NCBI GenBank assembly: GCA_963755195.1
Contig: CAVWIZ010000002.1
Coordinates: 310,001 to 374,000 of the forward strand
Origin: CAVQJU01 sp963755195
GTDB lineage: Bacteria > Acidobacteriota > Vicinamibacteria > Vicinamibacterales > CAVVIG01
DNA: 64,000 bases
Reading direction: 5' to 3'
Shown here in pieces: positions 45,320 through 53,357 of the stretch. The translations under genes were made by a program, and so were the position numbers. Each line of letters starts with the position of its first letter. Position 1 is the stretch's first letter. The notes beneath the pieces are model-generated. The model was given only the letters and a program-made list of their open reading frames with translations, did no database searches and had not been told where the DNA came from.

Positions 45320-47155
45320 TCAACGGCTGACGCTGAAGTTCTGCGTCTTGACGTCGCCGTCCGAGAGGGTCAGTCGCATGGCGCCCACGCGGTGCTGATC
45401 GAGATACGCCGGCTCGAACCACTCGCCCTGCTCGGCGGGATCGACCGTCACCACGTAATACTCGCCAGCGGGGAGGCCGCGAATCTTGAACATGCCGGTC
45501 TGGTCGGGCCGCGCCGTCATGATCTGTCGCGACTGCGGGCGCCACATCGAGGCGTCGGTTGAGAACGCCAGCACGGTGAACTCGGTCACGGGGACACCCT
45601 TCTCGTCTGTGACGGCGCCGTCGATTTCGGTCAGCCTGTCAATGAAGGTCAGAGTGAGGTTGCCGGTGCGCTGACCGCTTTTCACCTCGATCGGCATGTC
45701 GGTGATGTCCCGGCCGTCAATCGCCACTGATTTCAGCGTCCACCCCCGAAGGGCACCGCCGCCGTTTGGTCGAATCAAGTGAGGTCCGGGCGGCACGCCA
45801 TCAAGTGTAAAGCTTCCGTCCTTGTCGACGCGCGCGTTCAGGTTCGGACCGACGTCGCTCGGATCCGTGGAAGGCGCGCTCACCCGGACCTGTGTCAGAT
45901 CGTTCGGGACCGGCGTCTGCGTCGACTGAAACGCGACGGTGCCCGAAAGCGATCCGCCCGTGCGAAGCATGATGGACACGTCGGTCAGGTCGCCGCCGCC
46001 GACGGCGAGCGGCTGCGACGCCGAGAGCGGCGTCTCGTCGTCGTTGCTGCGCGCGCGCAGCGTGTAGCGACCGGGCGGGACGTTACCGATGTTGAAGCTG
46101 CCGTCCCAGCTGATCCGCGATCCGTAGTTGGTGCCGAGTGCACCGCGTCCGCCCGTTGCCCCGTCGGGTGTCAGGCTGATGTTGCCGCCGCTCGGTCGTG
46201 TGCCGTCAGGGTTTTCCACGTGTCCGCTCACGCGCGATGTACGGACCAGCTGCAGGCCGAAGTCCACGTCGAGGACTTCCTGGCTGACGCCGACCGTGAT
46301 CGGGCGAGCTTCGTTGATCGAGCCGACACCGGGGAAATATGTCGGCGCGTAGTTGAGTTGGTCCTGGTCTTCGCCGGCGCCGCCAAGGAGGGCGGCCACG
46401 TTCCCGCGGCCTCCGGCACCGGCAGGGAGAGCGGCCGCGTTCCCGCGGCCTCCGCCGGCCGGCGCGCCCCGTCCACCTCTCCCGCCACCCCCGGCGTTGC
46501 CGATGTCGATTCGCGTGACGGCGCTGACGTAGTAGTCGCCGGGGTTGAGTCCCCACACGCGGTACGCGCCCTTGTCGTCGGTCTGTGCCGTGCCCGCGGG
46601 TACCAGTCTGCGATCGCCCTGCAGGTACTGATACCGCATGACCCGGACCGTGACGCCCGGCATGACATCGCCGTCTTCGTCAACCACGTGGCCGGCCAGC
46701 ACACCGCCGCGAGGCAGGCGGAAGTCGATGCCCTTGATCTGCTGGCCGTCAGCGAGTTGCAGGGGTGTGCCCGCCTGCAGCGGACGCCGTTGCCCGTACG
46801 AGAGACCGATGAAGCCGCTTTTTGATGCCGAAAGCGTGTACCGTCCAGCGGGAAGTTCGGGGAAATCGAAGGCGCCGCTGTCGTCGGTGAGCACCCCTCG
46901 GCCGCCCGGCAGCTCCGCGGCGTTGATGAACACGCGCGCCCGTTTCACCGGCCGTCCGTTGTCGGCGGCCAGCACGCGGCCCGTCACCCGACCGGCGGGA
47001 GCCGGCGTGGCGTTCTGCTGCGCCGGCGTATCGCGAGCCGGTTGGGAGGAAGGCGAACCCTGCTGCTGGGCTCCCGGCTGAGGGCTTTGCGCGGCCGCGC
47101 CAGCCACGGCAAGGCCAACGATCAACGGGAGCAATATCCGGCGCCACATGGCCAT
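45320..47155 (-). CDS. Secreted carboxypeptidase-regulatory-like repeat protein
   Basis: A 611-aa exported protein. The start may be ATG 47155 or, more likely, ATG 47149, which is 7 nt from an AGGAG site. Signal peptide (L-L-P-L-I-V-G-L-A-V-A-G-A-A-A), a Gln/Pro/Ala linker, then at least five immunoglobulin-like carboxypeptidase-regulatory repeats, each with a V-T-G-R-V / D-D-S-G-A-F / L-P-A-G-R-Y-T-L pattern (repeat starts near residues 55, 155, 310, 395 and 500). A Gly/Arg/Asn/Ala-rich loop about 225-260 contains an internal near-repeat. Such proteins are common in Acidobacteriota; function unknown, possibly adhesion or polymer binding. Confidence 0.78.
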   Translation of the reverse strand: MAMWRRILLPLIVGLAVAGAAAQSPQPGAQQQGSPSSQPARDTPAQQNATPAPAGRVTGRVLAADNGRPVKRARVFINAAELPGGRGVLTDDSGAFDFPELPAGRYTLSASKSGFIGLSYGQRRPLQAGTPLQLADGQQIKGIDFRLPRGGVLAGHVVDEDGDVMPGVTVRVMRYQYLQGDRRLVPAGTAQTDDKGAYRVWGLNPGDYYVSAVTRIDIGNAGGGGRGGRGAPAGGGRGNAAALPAGAGGRGNVAALLGGAGEDQDQLNYAPTYFPGVGSINEARPITVGVSQEVLDVDFGLQLVRTSRVSGHVENPDGTRPSGGNISLTPDGATGGRGALGTNYGSRISWDGSFNIGNVPPGRYTLRARSNDDETPLSASQPLAVGGGDLTDVSIMLRTGGSLSGTVAFQSTQTPVPNDLTQVRVSAPSTDPSDVGPNLNARVDKDGSFTLDGVPPGPHLIRPNGGGALRGWTLKSVAIDGRDITDMPIEVKSGQRTGNLTLTFIDRLTEIDGAVTDEKGVPVTEFTVLAFSTDASMWRPQSRQIMTARPDQTGMFKIRGLPAGEYYVVTVDPAEQGEWFEPAYLDQHRVGAMRLTLSDGDVKTQNFSVSR

Positions 47156-47163
47156 CTCCTAGT

Positions 47164-47245
47164 GTAGTCCCCAGCCCCGACCCCTAGTCCCTGGGCCCGA
47201 GTCTCCAGCCCCGAGTCCCCAGCCCCGAGTCCCTAGTCCCCGAGC
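47164..47245. repeat. Single-direction array of CCCCGAGTCCCTAGT words
   Basis: About ten degenerate 7-nt words (CCCCAGC, CCGAGTC, CCCTAGT) fill the gap between prmA and the secreted protein gene. It matches the right arm of the 60707-60885 element but has no inverted partner here. Confidence 0.8.
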
Positions 47246-47247
47246 GT

Positions 47248-48117
47248 CTAATCCTTAGACAGGAAACGGGCCGTGATGGTTGTCCAGCCCTCTTCCTCGG
47301 CGGAACCGACGAGGTTGAGGTCAACATCAGCCAGCGCGGAAACCACCTCGTCGCGCTCGTGCGTGAGCAGACCGCTCACGATCAGCGCGCCGCCAGGCCG
47401 AACCGCCTGCCGAAGCCGGCCGGCGGCCCGAATGAGCAAGGCGCCTGTCAGGTTCGCCGTCACGACATCGGCCGGCGGAAGAGGGAGCGTCATCAGATCG
47501 CCGGCGGCGAAGCTGACTGTTTGACCGGGATGCGGCATCGGGTTGAGCGCCAGGTTCTCGTTGGCCGATTGAACGGCGTCGGGATCGTCGTCCACACCCA
47601 GGGCACGGGCGGCGCCGAGCTGGATGGCGGCGATGGCCAACACCCCCGAGCCGGTGCCGACGTCGAGCACGAACGCACCCGTCAGGTCGATCGCTTGAAG
47701 CGCCGCGAGACAGAGGCGGGTGGTCGCATGATGTCCGGTGCCGAATCCCATGGACGGGACGATGACGATGGTGATCGGCCGCTGGCTCGTCGCTGGCGGC
47801 TCGTGACTCGTGGCTCGTGGCTTGTGCCACGGAGGCGCGACGGTGATTCGGCCCACCGTGACCGGCGTCAGCTTCTCTTGAGAGCGGCGCGCCCAGTCGT
47901 CGTCCGGGATGTCGATGGGCGAGGCATGAAACCGCGGCCCAAGGGCCGCAACGGCGCTGTCGCGTTCGATAAAGGTCGGGAAGAAAATACGGAGCGCTGA
48001 ACCGGGCCCTATTTCTTCGATCGCCGTGGGTCCGAAGTCGTCGGCGATGGCCAGGACGCGGTCGGCATGGGCCTGGTCCGGCGCGTCGATGTCGAGCGCG
48101 GGCCAGAGCCTACCCAA
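47248..48117 (-). CDS. prmA: Ribosomal protein L11 methyltransferase PrmA with an inserted repeat
   Basis: A 289-aa protein starting at TTG 48117, overlapping the dnaJ stop. Methyltransferase motifs: M-G-F-G-T-G-H-H-A-T-T-R (residues 123-134), L-D-V-G-T-G-S-G-V-L-A-I-A, G-V-D-D-D-P and V-V-T-A-N-L-T. PrmA trimethylates ribosomal protein L11. Residues 99-114 (P-R-A-T-S-H-E-P-P-A-T-S-Q-R-P) are encoded by an in-frame GAGCCACGA-word array at the junction between the L11-binding domain and the catalytic domain; the reading frame is preserved. dnaJ-prmA order is common. Confidence 0.92.
   Translation of the reverse strand: MGRLWPALDIDAPDQAHADRVLAIADDFGPTAIEEIGPGSALRIFFPTFIERDSAVAALGPRFHASPIDIPDDDWARRSQEKLTPVTVGRITVAPPWHKPRATSHEPPATSQRPITIVIVPSMGFGTGHHATTRLCLAALQAIDLTGAFVLDVGTGSGVLAIAAIQLGAARALGVDDDPDAVQSANENLALNPMPHPGQTVSFAAGDLMTLPLPPADVVTANLTGALLIRAAGRLRQAVRPGGALIVSGLLTHERDEVVSALADVDLNLVGSAEEEGWTTITARFLSKD
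47781..47828 (-). repeat. In-frame GAGCCACGA-word array inside prmA
   Basis: On the minus strand the words CACGAGC, CACGAGT, CACGAGC and GACGAGC recur with 9-nt spacing. It sits in the linker between the two PrmA domains. The same word is used by the intergenic pair at 13780-13841, so this looks like an intergenic repeat that landed in a tolerant coding site. Confidence 0.8.
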
Positions 48118-49252
48118 ACATGTCCTTGACGCGGTCGAACAGATTACGTTCGTCCTGCTCGTCCTGGTGCTTGCGCGGCTGGAATTGTTCCTTCGGCAGC
48201 GTCCTGGCGAGTTGCTCGAGCACCTGCCGTTGCTCTTTGCTCAGCTTCCGGGGCGTCTGTACCTGCACGGTGGCAAACAAATCGCCCCTGCCGTGCCCGT
48301 TGACGTCGGGCATCCCCTTGCCTCGCAGCCGCAACGTGGTGCCCGTCGGCGTGCCTTCCGGCACCTTCACGTTGTCGATCCCGTCGAGCGTCGGCACCTG
48401 AATCTCACCACCGAGCGCCACGGTCGTGAAGTTGACCGGAATCTCGCAAAACAAGTTCAGGCCGTCACGCCGGAAATACTCGTGCTCCTGCACGTGGACG
48501 ACGACAAAGAGGCTCCCGGCGGGTCCACCGGCGCTGCCTGCCTCGCCTTCGCCCTGAAGGCGGAGCTGCTGTCCGGCGGCAATGCCGGCGGGGATCTTCA
48601 CCGTGATCTTGCGTTCGCGCGTCACGCGGCCGGCACCGCGGCACGACTGACACGGTTTGCTGATGAGCTTTCCCGCGCCGCGACACTGGGGACATGTGCG
48701 CGCGACGGTGAAGAAGCCCTGCTGGAAACGCACCTGTCCCAGACCCCGGCATTGGCCGCACACCGTGGGTGTCGATCCTGGCGTCGCGCCCGTGCCGCTG
48801 CACTTCTCGCAGCTTTCCTGACGCGGAATCTGGATGCTGGTTTCCGCGCCCTTCGCCGATTCCTCGAATGAGATCTCGAGGTCGTAGCGCAGATCGGCGC
48901 CGCGCTGGGGCCCGCCGCGCCGCCGGCCGCCGCCGAGGAGATCGCCGAAGCCGAAGATGTCGCCGAGGCCGCCGAGGATGTCCTCGAAGCCCGAAAACAC
49001 CGTCGGATCGAAGCCCCCGCCCGACGCGCTCACTCCCGCATGCCCGAACCGGTCGTACGCGGCGCGCTTGTCGGCGTCGGCGAGAATCCCGTATGCCTCG
49101 GCGCACTCCTTGAACTTCTCTTCGGCCTCGTGATCGCCGGGGTTCCGGTCGGGGTGATACTTGAGCGCGAGCTTGCGGTAGGCGCTCTTGAGCTCCACCT
49201 CGGTGGCGCTCCGCTCGATGCCGAGAATCTCGTAGTAGTCGCGCTTGCTCAC
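48110..49252 (-). CDS. dnaJ: Chaperone DnaJ
   Basis: A 380-aa type I J-protein starting at GTG 49252. J domain with Y-H-P-D-R-N-P-G (HPD intact), a Gly/Phe linker, the zinc domain with four C-x-x-C-x-G-x-G type motifs (first C-E-K-C-S-G-T-G), and the C-terminal client-binding domains. It stimulates DnaK; no dnaK gene is in the window. It overlaps grpE by 4 nt (GTGA), in the hrcA-grpE-dnaJ-prmA heat-shock order. Confidence 0.97.
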   Translation of the reverse strand: MSKRDYYEILGIERSATEVELKSAYRKLALKYHPDRNPGDHEAEEKFKECAEAYGILADADKRAAYDRFGHAGVSASGGGFDPTVFSGFEDILGGLGDIFGFGDLLGGGRRRGGPQRGADLRYDLEISFEESAKGAETSIQIPRQESCEKCSGTGATPGSTPTVCGQCRGLGQVRFQQGFFTVARTCPQCRGAGKLISKPCQSCRGAGRVTRERKITVKIPAGIAAGQQLRLQGEGEAGSAGGPAGSLFVVVHVQEHEYFRRDGLNLFCEIPVNFTTVALGGEIQVPTLDGIDNVKVPEGTPTGTTLRLRGKGMPDVNGHGRGDLFATVQVQTPRKLSKEQRQVLEQLARTLPKEQFQPRKHQDEQDERNLFDRVKDMFG

Positions 49253-49809
49253 GCCTTGGCCACCTTCACCATCGCGGGCCGAAGCAGGCGGTCGCCCATC
49301 ATGTAGCCCTTCCGCAATTCCCCGATCACTTCTCCTTCCCGGTGATTGGGGCTCGTCTCCTGAATCACGGCCTGGTGGATGTTCGGGTCGAAGCCTGCGC
49401 CCAGCGATTCGAACGGCTTCACGCCGGACTTCTTCAACAGGTCGTGCAGCTTGGCGTGAATGAGCTCCACGCCTTTGCGATACGCGTCGGTTTCGCCGCC
49501 GGCGTCGACGGTCAGCGCGCGGTCGAAGTCGTCAACGACGAGCAGCAGCTCGTGCAGCAGATCGACCACCGCCTGGTCGGCTTGCTCGCGGCGCTCGCGT
49601 TCGATGCGCTTGCGATAGTTGTCGAACTCGGCCGACTTGCGCAACCACCGATCGTGGTACTCGTCGCGCTCGCGGCGGAGATCGTCGGCCGGGTCGCCGA
49701 TCGCGCCGACGCCGCCATCGTTGATGTTGTTTCCGGGCCCGCCGTCGGCGCCGGGATCAGTTGCCGCCGGCGAGGTCTCCGCCGGGTTGGGCACGGGTTT
49801 GTCAGCCAT
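49249..49809 (-). CDS. grpE: Nucleotide exchange factor GrpE
   Basis: A 186-aa protein: disordered acidic N-terminus, long coiled coil (about 45-95), and the conserved beta domain with P-F-E-S-L-G-A-G-F-D-P-N-I-H-Q-A-V and G-Y-M-M-G-D-R-L-L-R-P-A-M-V-K-V. GrpE releases ADP from DnaK. It follows hrcA by 6 nt, so it is probably under the HrcA-controlled promoter upstream of hrcA. Confidence 0.96.
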   Translation of the reverse strand: MADKPVPNPAETSPAATDPGADGGPGNNINDGGVGAIGDPADDLRRERDEYHDRWLRKSAEFDNYRKRIERERREQADQAVVDLLHELLLVVDDFDRALTVDAGGETDAYRKGVELIHAKLHDLLKKSGVKPFESLGAGFDPNIHQAVIQETSPNHREGEVIGELRKGYMMGDRLLRPAMVKVAKA

Positions 49810-49815
49810 ACCTTC

Positions 49816-50856
49816 CTAGTTGGGATCGCGCAGCACTCGTGAGACGGCCTGAGCGGCGCCCTCAACGACGTCGATGGCGCGGGGTAGCGCATACGCGTCG
49901 GCCCAATCACGCCCACCGTGCCGACGCCCATCCCGTCGCCGTAGGTTGAGACGATCAGACTGAACGACCTGAGGCTCGGGTCGAGGTGTTCGGCGCCGAT
50001 GACCACCGTCAATCCGGGACCGTCGATGTACTCGTTCAGCAGCCGGACGAGCCGCTGTTTCTCTTCCATCATCTGGAGCAGCGTCTGCAGGGTCCCGAGC
50101 GCGAGCCCGTGCGTGCTTTCGAGCAGCGTCGCGGCGCCGTCCACGTAGATGGTCGGGTTGCCGGGCAGATCGGCGAACGTCGAGGTTGCCAGGCGCATCG
50201 CGCGGGCCAGCAGCGCGTCGTACAGCAGGCGCTCTTCGTTGATGCGATCGCGCACGGCTTGGCGGGCGCGAAGGAGCGGCAGGCCCGAGAACTCGGCGTT
50301 CAAGTAGTTGGCCGCCTGCCTGAGATCGTCGGCGTCGAGCGGCTCGCTGATATCGATGACCTTCTGAATGACGTCGCCGCCGCGCGCGACGATGACGACG
50401 AGCACGCGCGACGCGCTGAGGGGAATGAACTCGACGCGATCGAACACGGCGCCTTCCTGCGCCGGCCGCAGGACGAAGCCGATGTGGCCCGACGCCTGCG
50501 CCACCACGTGCGACACCTGGGGCAGCAGCGAATCGAGCAGCCGGCCCGAATGGTCGCGCCGCAGCCGGGCTTCGACGGCGCTCGCCGTCCGGCTCGGCCG
50601 TTTCGCATCGAGCAGCAGGTCCACGTAGAAGCGATAGCCGCGATCGGTTGGAATCCGTCCCGCCGACGTGTGCGGCTGCTGCACGAACCCTTCGTCCTCG
50701 AGGCGCGCCAGGATGCTGCGCACCGTCGCCGACGACACGCCCAGCCCCGCGGCCGTGACGAGCACCGACGAGGCGACCGGTTCGCCCGTCGCGATGTACG
50801 CGCGTACGAGCGCGGCCAGCACGCGTTTCGATCGATCGTGGGGTCTCAGTGTGCAT
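49816..50856 (-). CDS. hrcA: Heat-shock repressor HrcA, two frameshifts
   Basis: The conserved body (S-K-R-V-L-A-A-L-V-R-A-Y-I-A-T-G-E-P-V, then S-S-A-T-V-R-S-I-L-A-R-L-E-D-E-G-F) is in one frame from about 50838 to 49890. Starting at ATG 50856 and removing one base from the GGGG run at 50840-50843 gives M-H-T-E-T-H-D-R-S-K-R, joining that frame; restoring one base near 49890 joins M-R-Y-P to R-A-I-D-V-V-E-G and the C-terminus. Corrected length is 346 aa, typical. HrcA represses chaperone genes through CIRCE operators, and a CIRCE-like site covers its own leader. I treat both breaks as consensus errors. Confidence 0.82.
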   Translation of the reverse strand: MHTETPRSIETRAGRARTRVHRDGRTGRLVGARHGRGAGRVVGDGAQHPGAPRGRRVRAAAAHVGGTDSNRSRLSLLRGPAARCETAEPDGERRRSPAAARPFGPAARFAAAPGVARGGAGVGPHRLRPAAGAGRRRVRSRRVHSPQRVARARRHRRARRRRHSEGHRYQRAARRRRSQAGGQLLERRVLGPAAPSRPPSRARSHQRRAPAVRRAAGPRDAPGNLDVRRSARQPDHLRGRRRDAARKHARARARDPADAAPDDGRETAARPAAERVHRRSRIDGGHRRRTPRPEPQVVQSDRLNLRRRDGRRHGGRDWADAYALPRAIDVVEGAAQAVSRVLRDPN

Positions 50857-50883
50857 TGGCACTCGTGCTGTAACGACTGCCAA
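50856..50883 (-). promoter_or_regulatory. CIRCE-like HrcA operator in the hrcA leader
   Basis: Plus-strand reading: TTGGCACTC, 10 nt, GACTGCCAA. The known CIRCE is TTAGCACTC-N9-GAGTGCTAA; the half-sites match at 8 of 9 and 7 of 9 positions, and the A-to-G change in one half is matched by T-to-C in the other, keeping TTGGCA/TGCCAA symmetry. The spacer is one base longer than consensus, possibly one more inserted base. It spans from just after the -10 box to the hrcA ATG, an ideal autoregulatory position. Confidence 0.65.
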
Positions 50884-50885
50884 AC

Positions 50886-50891
50886 ATTATA
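50886..50891 (-). promoter_or_regulatory. -10 box (TATAAT) of hrcA-grpE-dnaJ
   Basis: A perfect TATAAT on the minus strand lies 2 nt upstream of the CIRCE-like operator. It overlaps the last codons and stop of the upstream amidohydrolase gene. No clear -35 was found. Confidence 0.55.
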
Positions 50892-52218
50892 CACCGGCGC
50901 GCGACGCCAGTTGGCGCGCGGCGCTGCGCGCCTCTGCCACGATTTGCGCGTGGTCGACCCGAACCGGCGCCCCGTCCTCGACAAGTACTTCCCCGTCGAC
51001 GATCGTCGTGCGGACGTCGGTCGCGCGTGCCGAGTAGACGAGCGTCGAGTACGGATCGGGACCGGGCGTCAGATGCGGTCGATCGCGATCGACGACGATG
51101 AGATCGGCGCGCTTGCCGGCCTCGATCGATCCGATCTCGTCCTCGAGTCCGAGCGTGCGTGCGCCGCCGCGCGTGGCCATCGATAGCGCGTCGCGGGCGG
51201 TCAACGTCCCCGGGCCGCTGTGCACCGCCTGGAGCAGAGCCGCCAGGCGCATTTCCTCGAACATGTCCAGATGGTTGTTGCAGGCCGCGCCGTCGGCGCC
51301 GAGCGACACGGTGATACCGCGCGCCCGCATCGCGGCCACCGGCGCGATGCCCGATCCAAGTTTCAGGTTCGAGCCGGGGCAGTGCATCACGCTGACGCCG
51401 TGCTCGGCGAGCAGACCCTGCTCGCGATCGTCCACCCAGACGCAGTGCGCGGCGCACAGACGCGGCGTGGCGAGGTCGAGGCTCGCGAGGTACTCGATGT
51501 TCGCCATGCCGCCGGACATCCGGCGGACGATCGCGATCTCGTCGCGCGACTCCGACGCGTGCGTGTGCACCAGCGCGCGGCGATCGGCCGAGAGGCTCGC
51601 CACGGCCTCGAGCAGTTCGCGCGAGCACGACACCGCGAACCGCGGCGCGAATGCGGCGCGCAACCGTCCGTGTTCGGCGCCGTCCCACCTCGCGCCGATG
51701 GCCACGCTCTCGTCGAGCGAGGCCTGCGTCTTCTCCTGCAGCCGCGCCGGAACCTCGTCGCTTCTGTCCATCATGCACTTGCCGATCGTCGCGCGGATGC
51801 CGCTCTCGGCCGCCGCTTCGAAAACGACGTCTGTGTCATGCACCGTCTCCATCGTCAACACCGTCGTCGTGCCGCCCGACAGCAGTTCGGTGATGCCCAG
51901 GCGCGCGGCGGCGCGGAGCGTCGTCGGCGTGTGAGCCGCTTCCATCGGCCACACGCGGCGCCGCAGCCAGTCCATCAGCGGCAAGTCGTCGGCGTAGCCC
52001 CGGAACAGCGTCTGGCAGAGGTGCACGTGTGTCTGAATGAGGCCGGGAAGGACCCAGCCGCCGCGGGCGTCAATCACGCGATCGTGGCGTTCCGGCTCTT
52101 GAGCGACGTCCGGCCCAATCGCGGCGATACGCCCCTCGCGGATCGACACGTCGCCCTCGACGATGTCGAATTTGTGGTTCATCGTGACCACGACGCCGCC
52201 GCGAATGAGGAGGGACAT
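50887..52218 (-). CDS. Amidohydrolase (5'-deoxyadenosine/MTA/SAH deaminase-like)
   Basis: A 443-aa metal-dependent deaminase starting at ATG 52218 with an AGGAGG-like site before it. Motifs: V-L-P-G-L-I-Q-T-H-V-H-L-C-Q-T-L-F-R-G, W-P-M-E-A, the zinc-site H-T-H-A-S-E-S and A-A-H-C-V-W, and L-G-A-D-G-A-A-C-N-N. The family removes amino groups from adenosine-type compounds, guanine or related rings. The neighbour XdhC-like gene hints at purine use. The exact substrate is unknown; it is distinct from the MqnX deaminase at 10235. Confidence 0.85.
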   Translation of the reverse strand: MSLLIRGGVVVTMNHKFDIVEGDVSIREGRIAAIGPDVAQEPERHDRVIDARGGWVLPGLIQTHVHLCQTLFRGYADDLPLMDWLRRRVWPMEAAHTPTTLRAAARLGITELLSGGTTTVLTMETVHDTDVVFEAAAESGIRATIGKCMMDRSDEVPARLQEKTQASLDESVAIGARWDGAEHGRLRAAFAPRFAVSCSRELLEAVASLSADRRALVHTHASESRDEIAIVRRMSGGMANIEYLASLDLATPRLCAAHCVWVDDREQGLLAEHGVSVMHCPGSNLKLGSGIAPVAAMRARGITVSLGADGAACNNHLDMFEEMRLAALLQAVHSGPGTLTARDALSMATRGGARTLGLEDEIGSIEAGKRADLIVVDRDRPHLTPGPDPYSTLVYSARATDVRTTIVDGEVLVEDGAPVRVDHAQIVAEARSAARQLASRAGV

Positions 52219-52243
52219 GCACGAAGCACGGCAGTCTAGTGGT

Positions 52244-53086
52244 TCATTCTTTCGTGGGCGCCAGCTTTGGTGGTTCCCATTTCATCGACCGTCCGGCGCC
52301 GTCGCCGGCCACTTTTCCGTGTTTGACGGCGATGAGCTCGGCAAGGATGCTGACGGCGATTTCCTGTGGTGTGACGGCGCCGATGTCGAGCCCGATCGGC
52401 GCGTGGACATGTTTGAGGGTCTCGGGCGCCATCCGGGCGGCGACCAGCTCCTCGTAGATGCGCGCGACCTTTGCGCGACTGCCAATCAGACCGAGATAGC
52501 GCAGCTCGAGCGGCGCGAGTGCCCGCAGCGCCTCGAGGTCGTTCGTGTGCCCGCGCGTCACGACGACGGTGTAGGCGTGGGCCGGGAGGCTGGCGCGCGC
52601 GATCCACGTGGGGATGTCGTCGACGACCACCTCCACGGCATCCGGGAACCGTTCGCGGTTCGCGAACTTCTCGCGGTCGTCAACGACGTGGACCCGGAAT
52701 CCCACTTCGTGCGCGACGCGCGCCAGATGGTATCCGACGTGGCCGGCGCCGATGATGTACAACTCCGGCGATGGCTCGATGGGTTCGATGTACACGTCCA
52801 TCTGTCCGCCGCAAATCAATCCGGTTTCCTGGGCGAAGTCATCGTCCAGCTCATAGTGGACGAGCTCGGGACGGCGGCTCGTGATGGCTTCGCGCGCCTT
52901 CCAGAACGCGTCGTTTTCATAGCAGCCGCCGCCGATGGTTCCGACGATGCGGCCATCGGCGAACACGAGCATCTTGGCGCCTACGCGCTGGGGCGTCGAG
53001 CCGCGGGCCGAGACGATCGTCACAAGCGCTGCCGGTTCGCCGCGTTCGAGCGCGTCGGCGACGGCCGTAAAAACCTCTTGGTTCAC
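52244..53086 (-). CDS. XdhC/CoxI-family protein
   Basis: A 280-aa protein starting at GTG 53086. The N-terminal XdhC domain shows V-T-I-V-S-A-R-G-S-T-P-Q-R-V-G-A-K-M and I-V-G-T-I-G-G-G-C; the C-terminal Rossmann domain shows Y-I-I-G-A-G-H-V-G and L-G-L-I-G-S-R-A-K. Members help mature molybdenum hydroxylases such as xanthine dehydrogenase by carrying or sulfurating the cofactor. No such dehydrogenase is in the window. A TATAAT 7 nt upstream predicts a leaderless transcript. Confidence 0.88.
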   Translation of the reverse strand: MNQEVFTAVADALERGEPAALVTIVSARGSTPQRVGAKMLVFADGRIVGTIGGGCYENDAFWKAREAITSRRPELVHYELDDDFAQETGLICGGQMDVYIEPIEPSPELYIIGAGHVGYHLARVAHEVGFRVHVVDDREKFANRERFPDAVEVVVDDIPTWIARASLPAHAYTVVVTRGHTNDLEALRALAPLELRYLGLIGSRAKVARIYEELVAARMAPETLKHVHAPIGLDIGAVTPQEIAVSILAELIAVKHGKVAGDGAGRSMKWEPPKLAPTKE

Positions 53087-53093
53087 TGCTGGG

Positions 53094-53099
53094 ATTATA
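53094..53099 (-). promoter_or_regulatory. -10 box (TATAAT) giving a likely leaderless XdhC-like mRNA
   Basis: A perfect minus-strand TATAAT ends 7 nt before the GTG start at 53086, so the transcription start and start codon should coincide. This is the same layout as rsmE. Confidence 0.55.
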
Positions 53100-53100
53100 G

Positions 53101-53350
53101 AGGCAGGACGGGCTGGACGGGCCTGGAAGGCCCCGAAGGGCTAAGGGCTGAGGGCTGAGCGCTGAGGGCTGAGGGCTGAGGGCTGAGCGCTGAGGGCTGA
53201 ACACGTCGTCCTGTCTAACTGTGCACTTGCTTGACGCGCCTTCGTGCAGCCGTCCCGCCTGTCCTGCGCTTCCAGCCGCTCCCGCCCTCCTGCCTGACCT
53301 GCCCGTCCGGCCGCGTGTTCTGCCCCTGCTGCCTGACCAGCCATCCCGCC
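53101..53350. repeat. Repeat-filled gap: GGGCTGA heptamer array with flanking GGCAGGACGG / CCTGCC words
   Basis: The gap between the XdhC-like gene and the PBP gene holds no coding sequence I can support. 53137-53202 is about nine copies of the heptamer GGGCTGA (variants GCGCTGA, GGGCTAA). Upstream, 53101-53130 has GGCAGGACGGGCTGGACGG-type words, and 53247-53350 has complementary CCTGCC/CCGTCC-type words, which could form a long loose stem around the heptamer array. Confidence 0.75.
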
Positions 53351-53357
53351 CTCGCGA

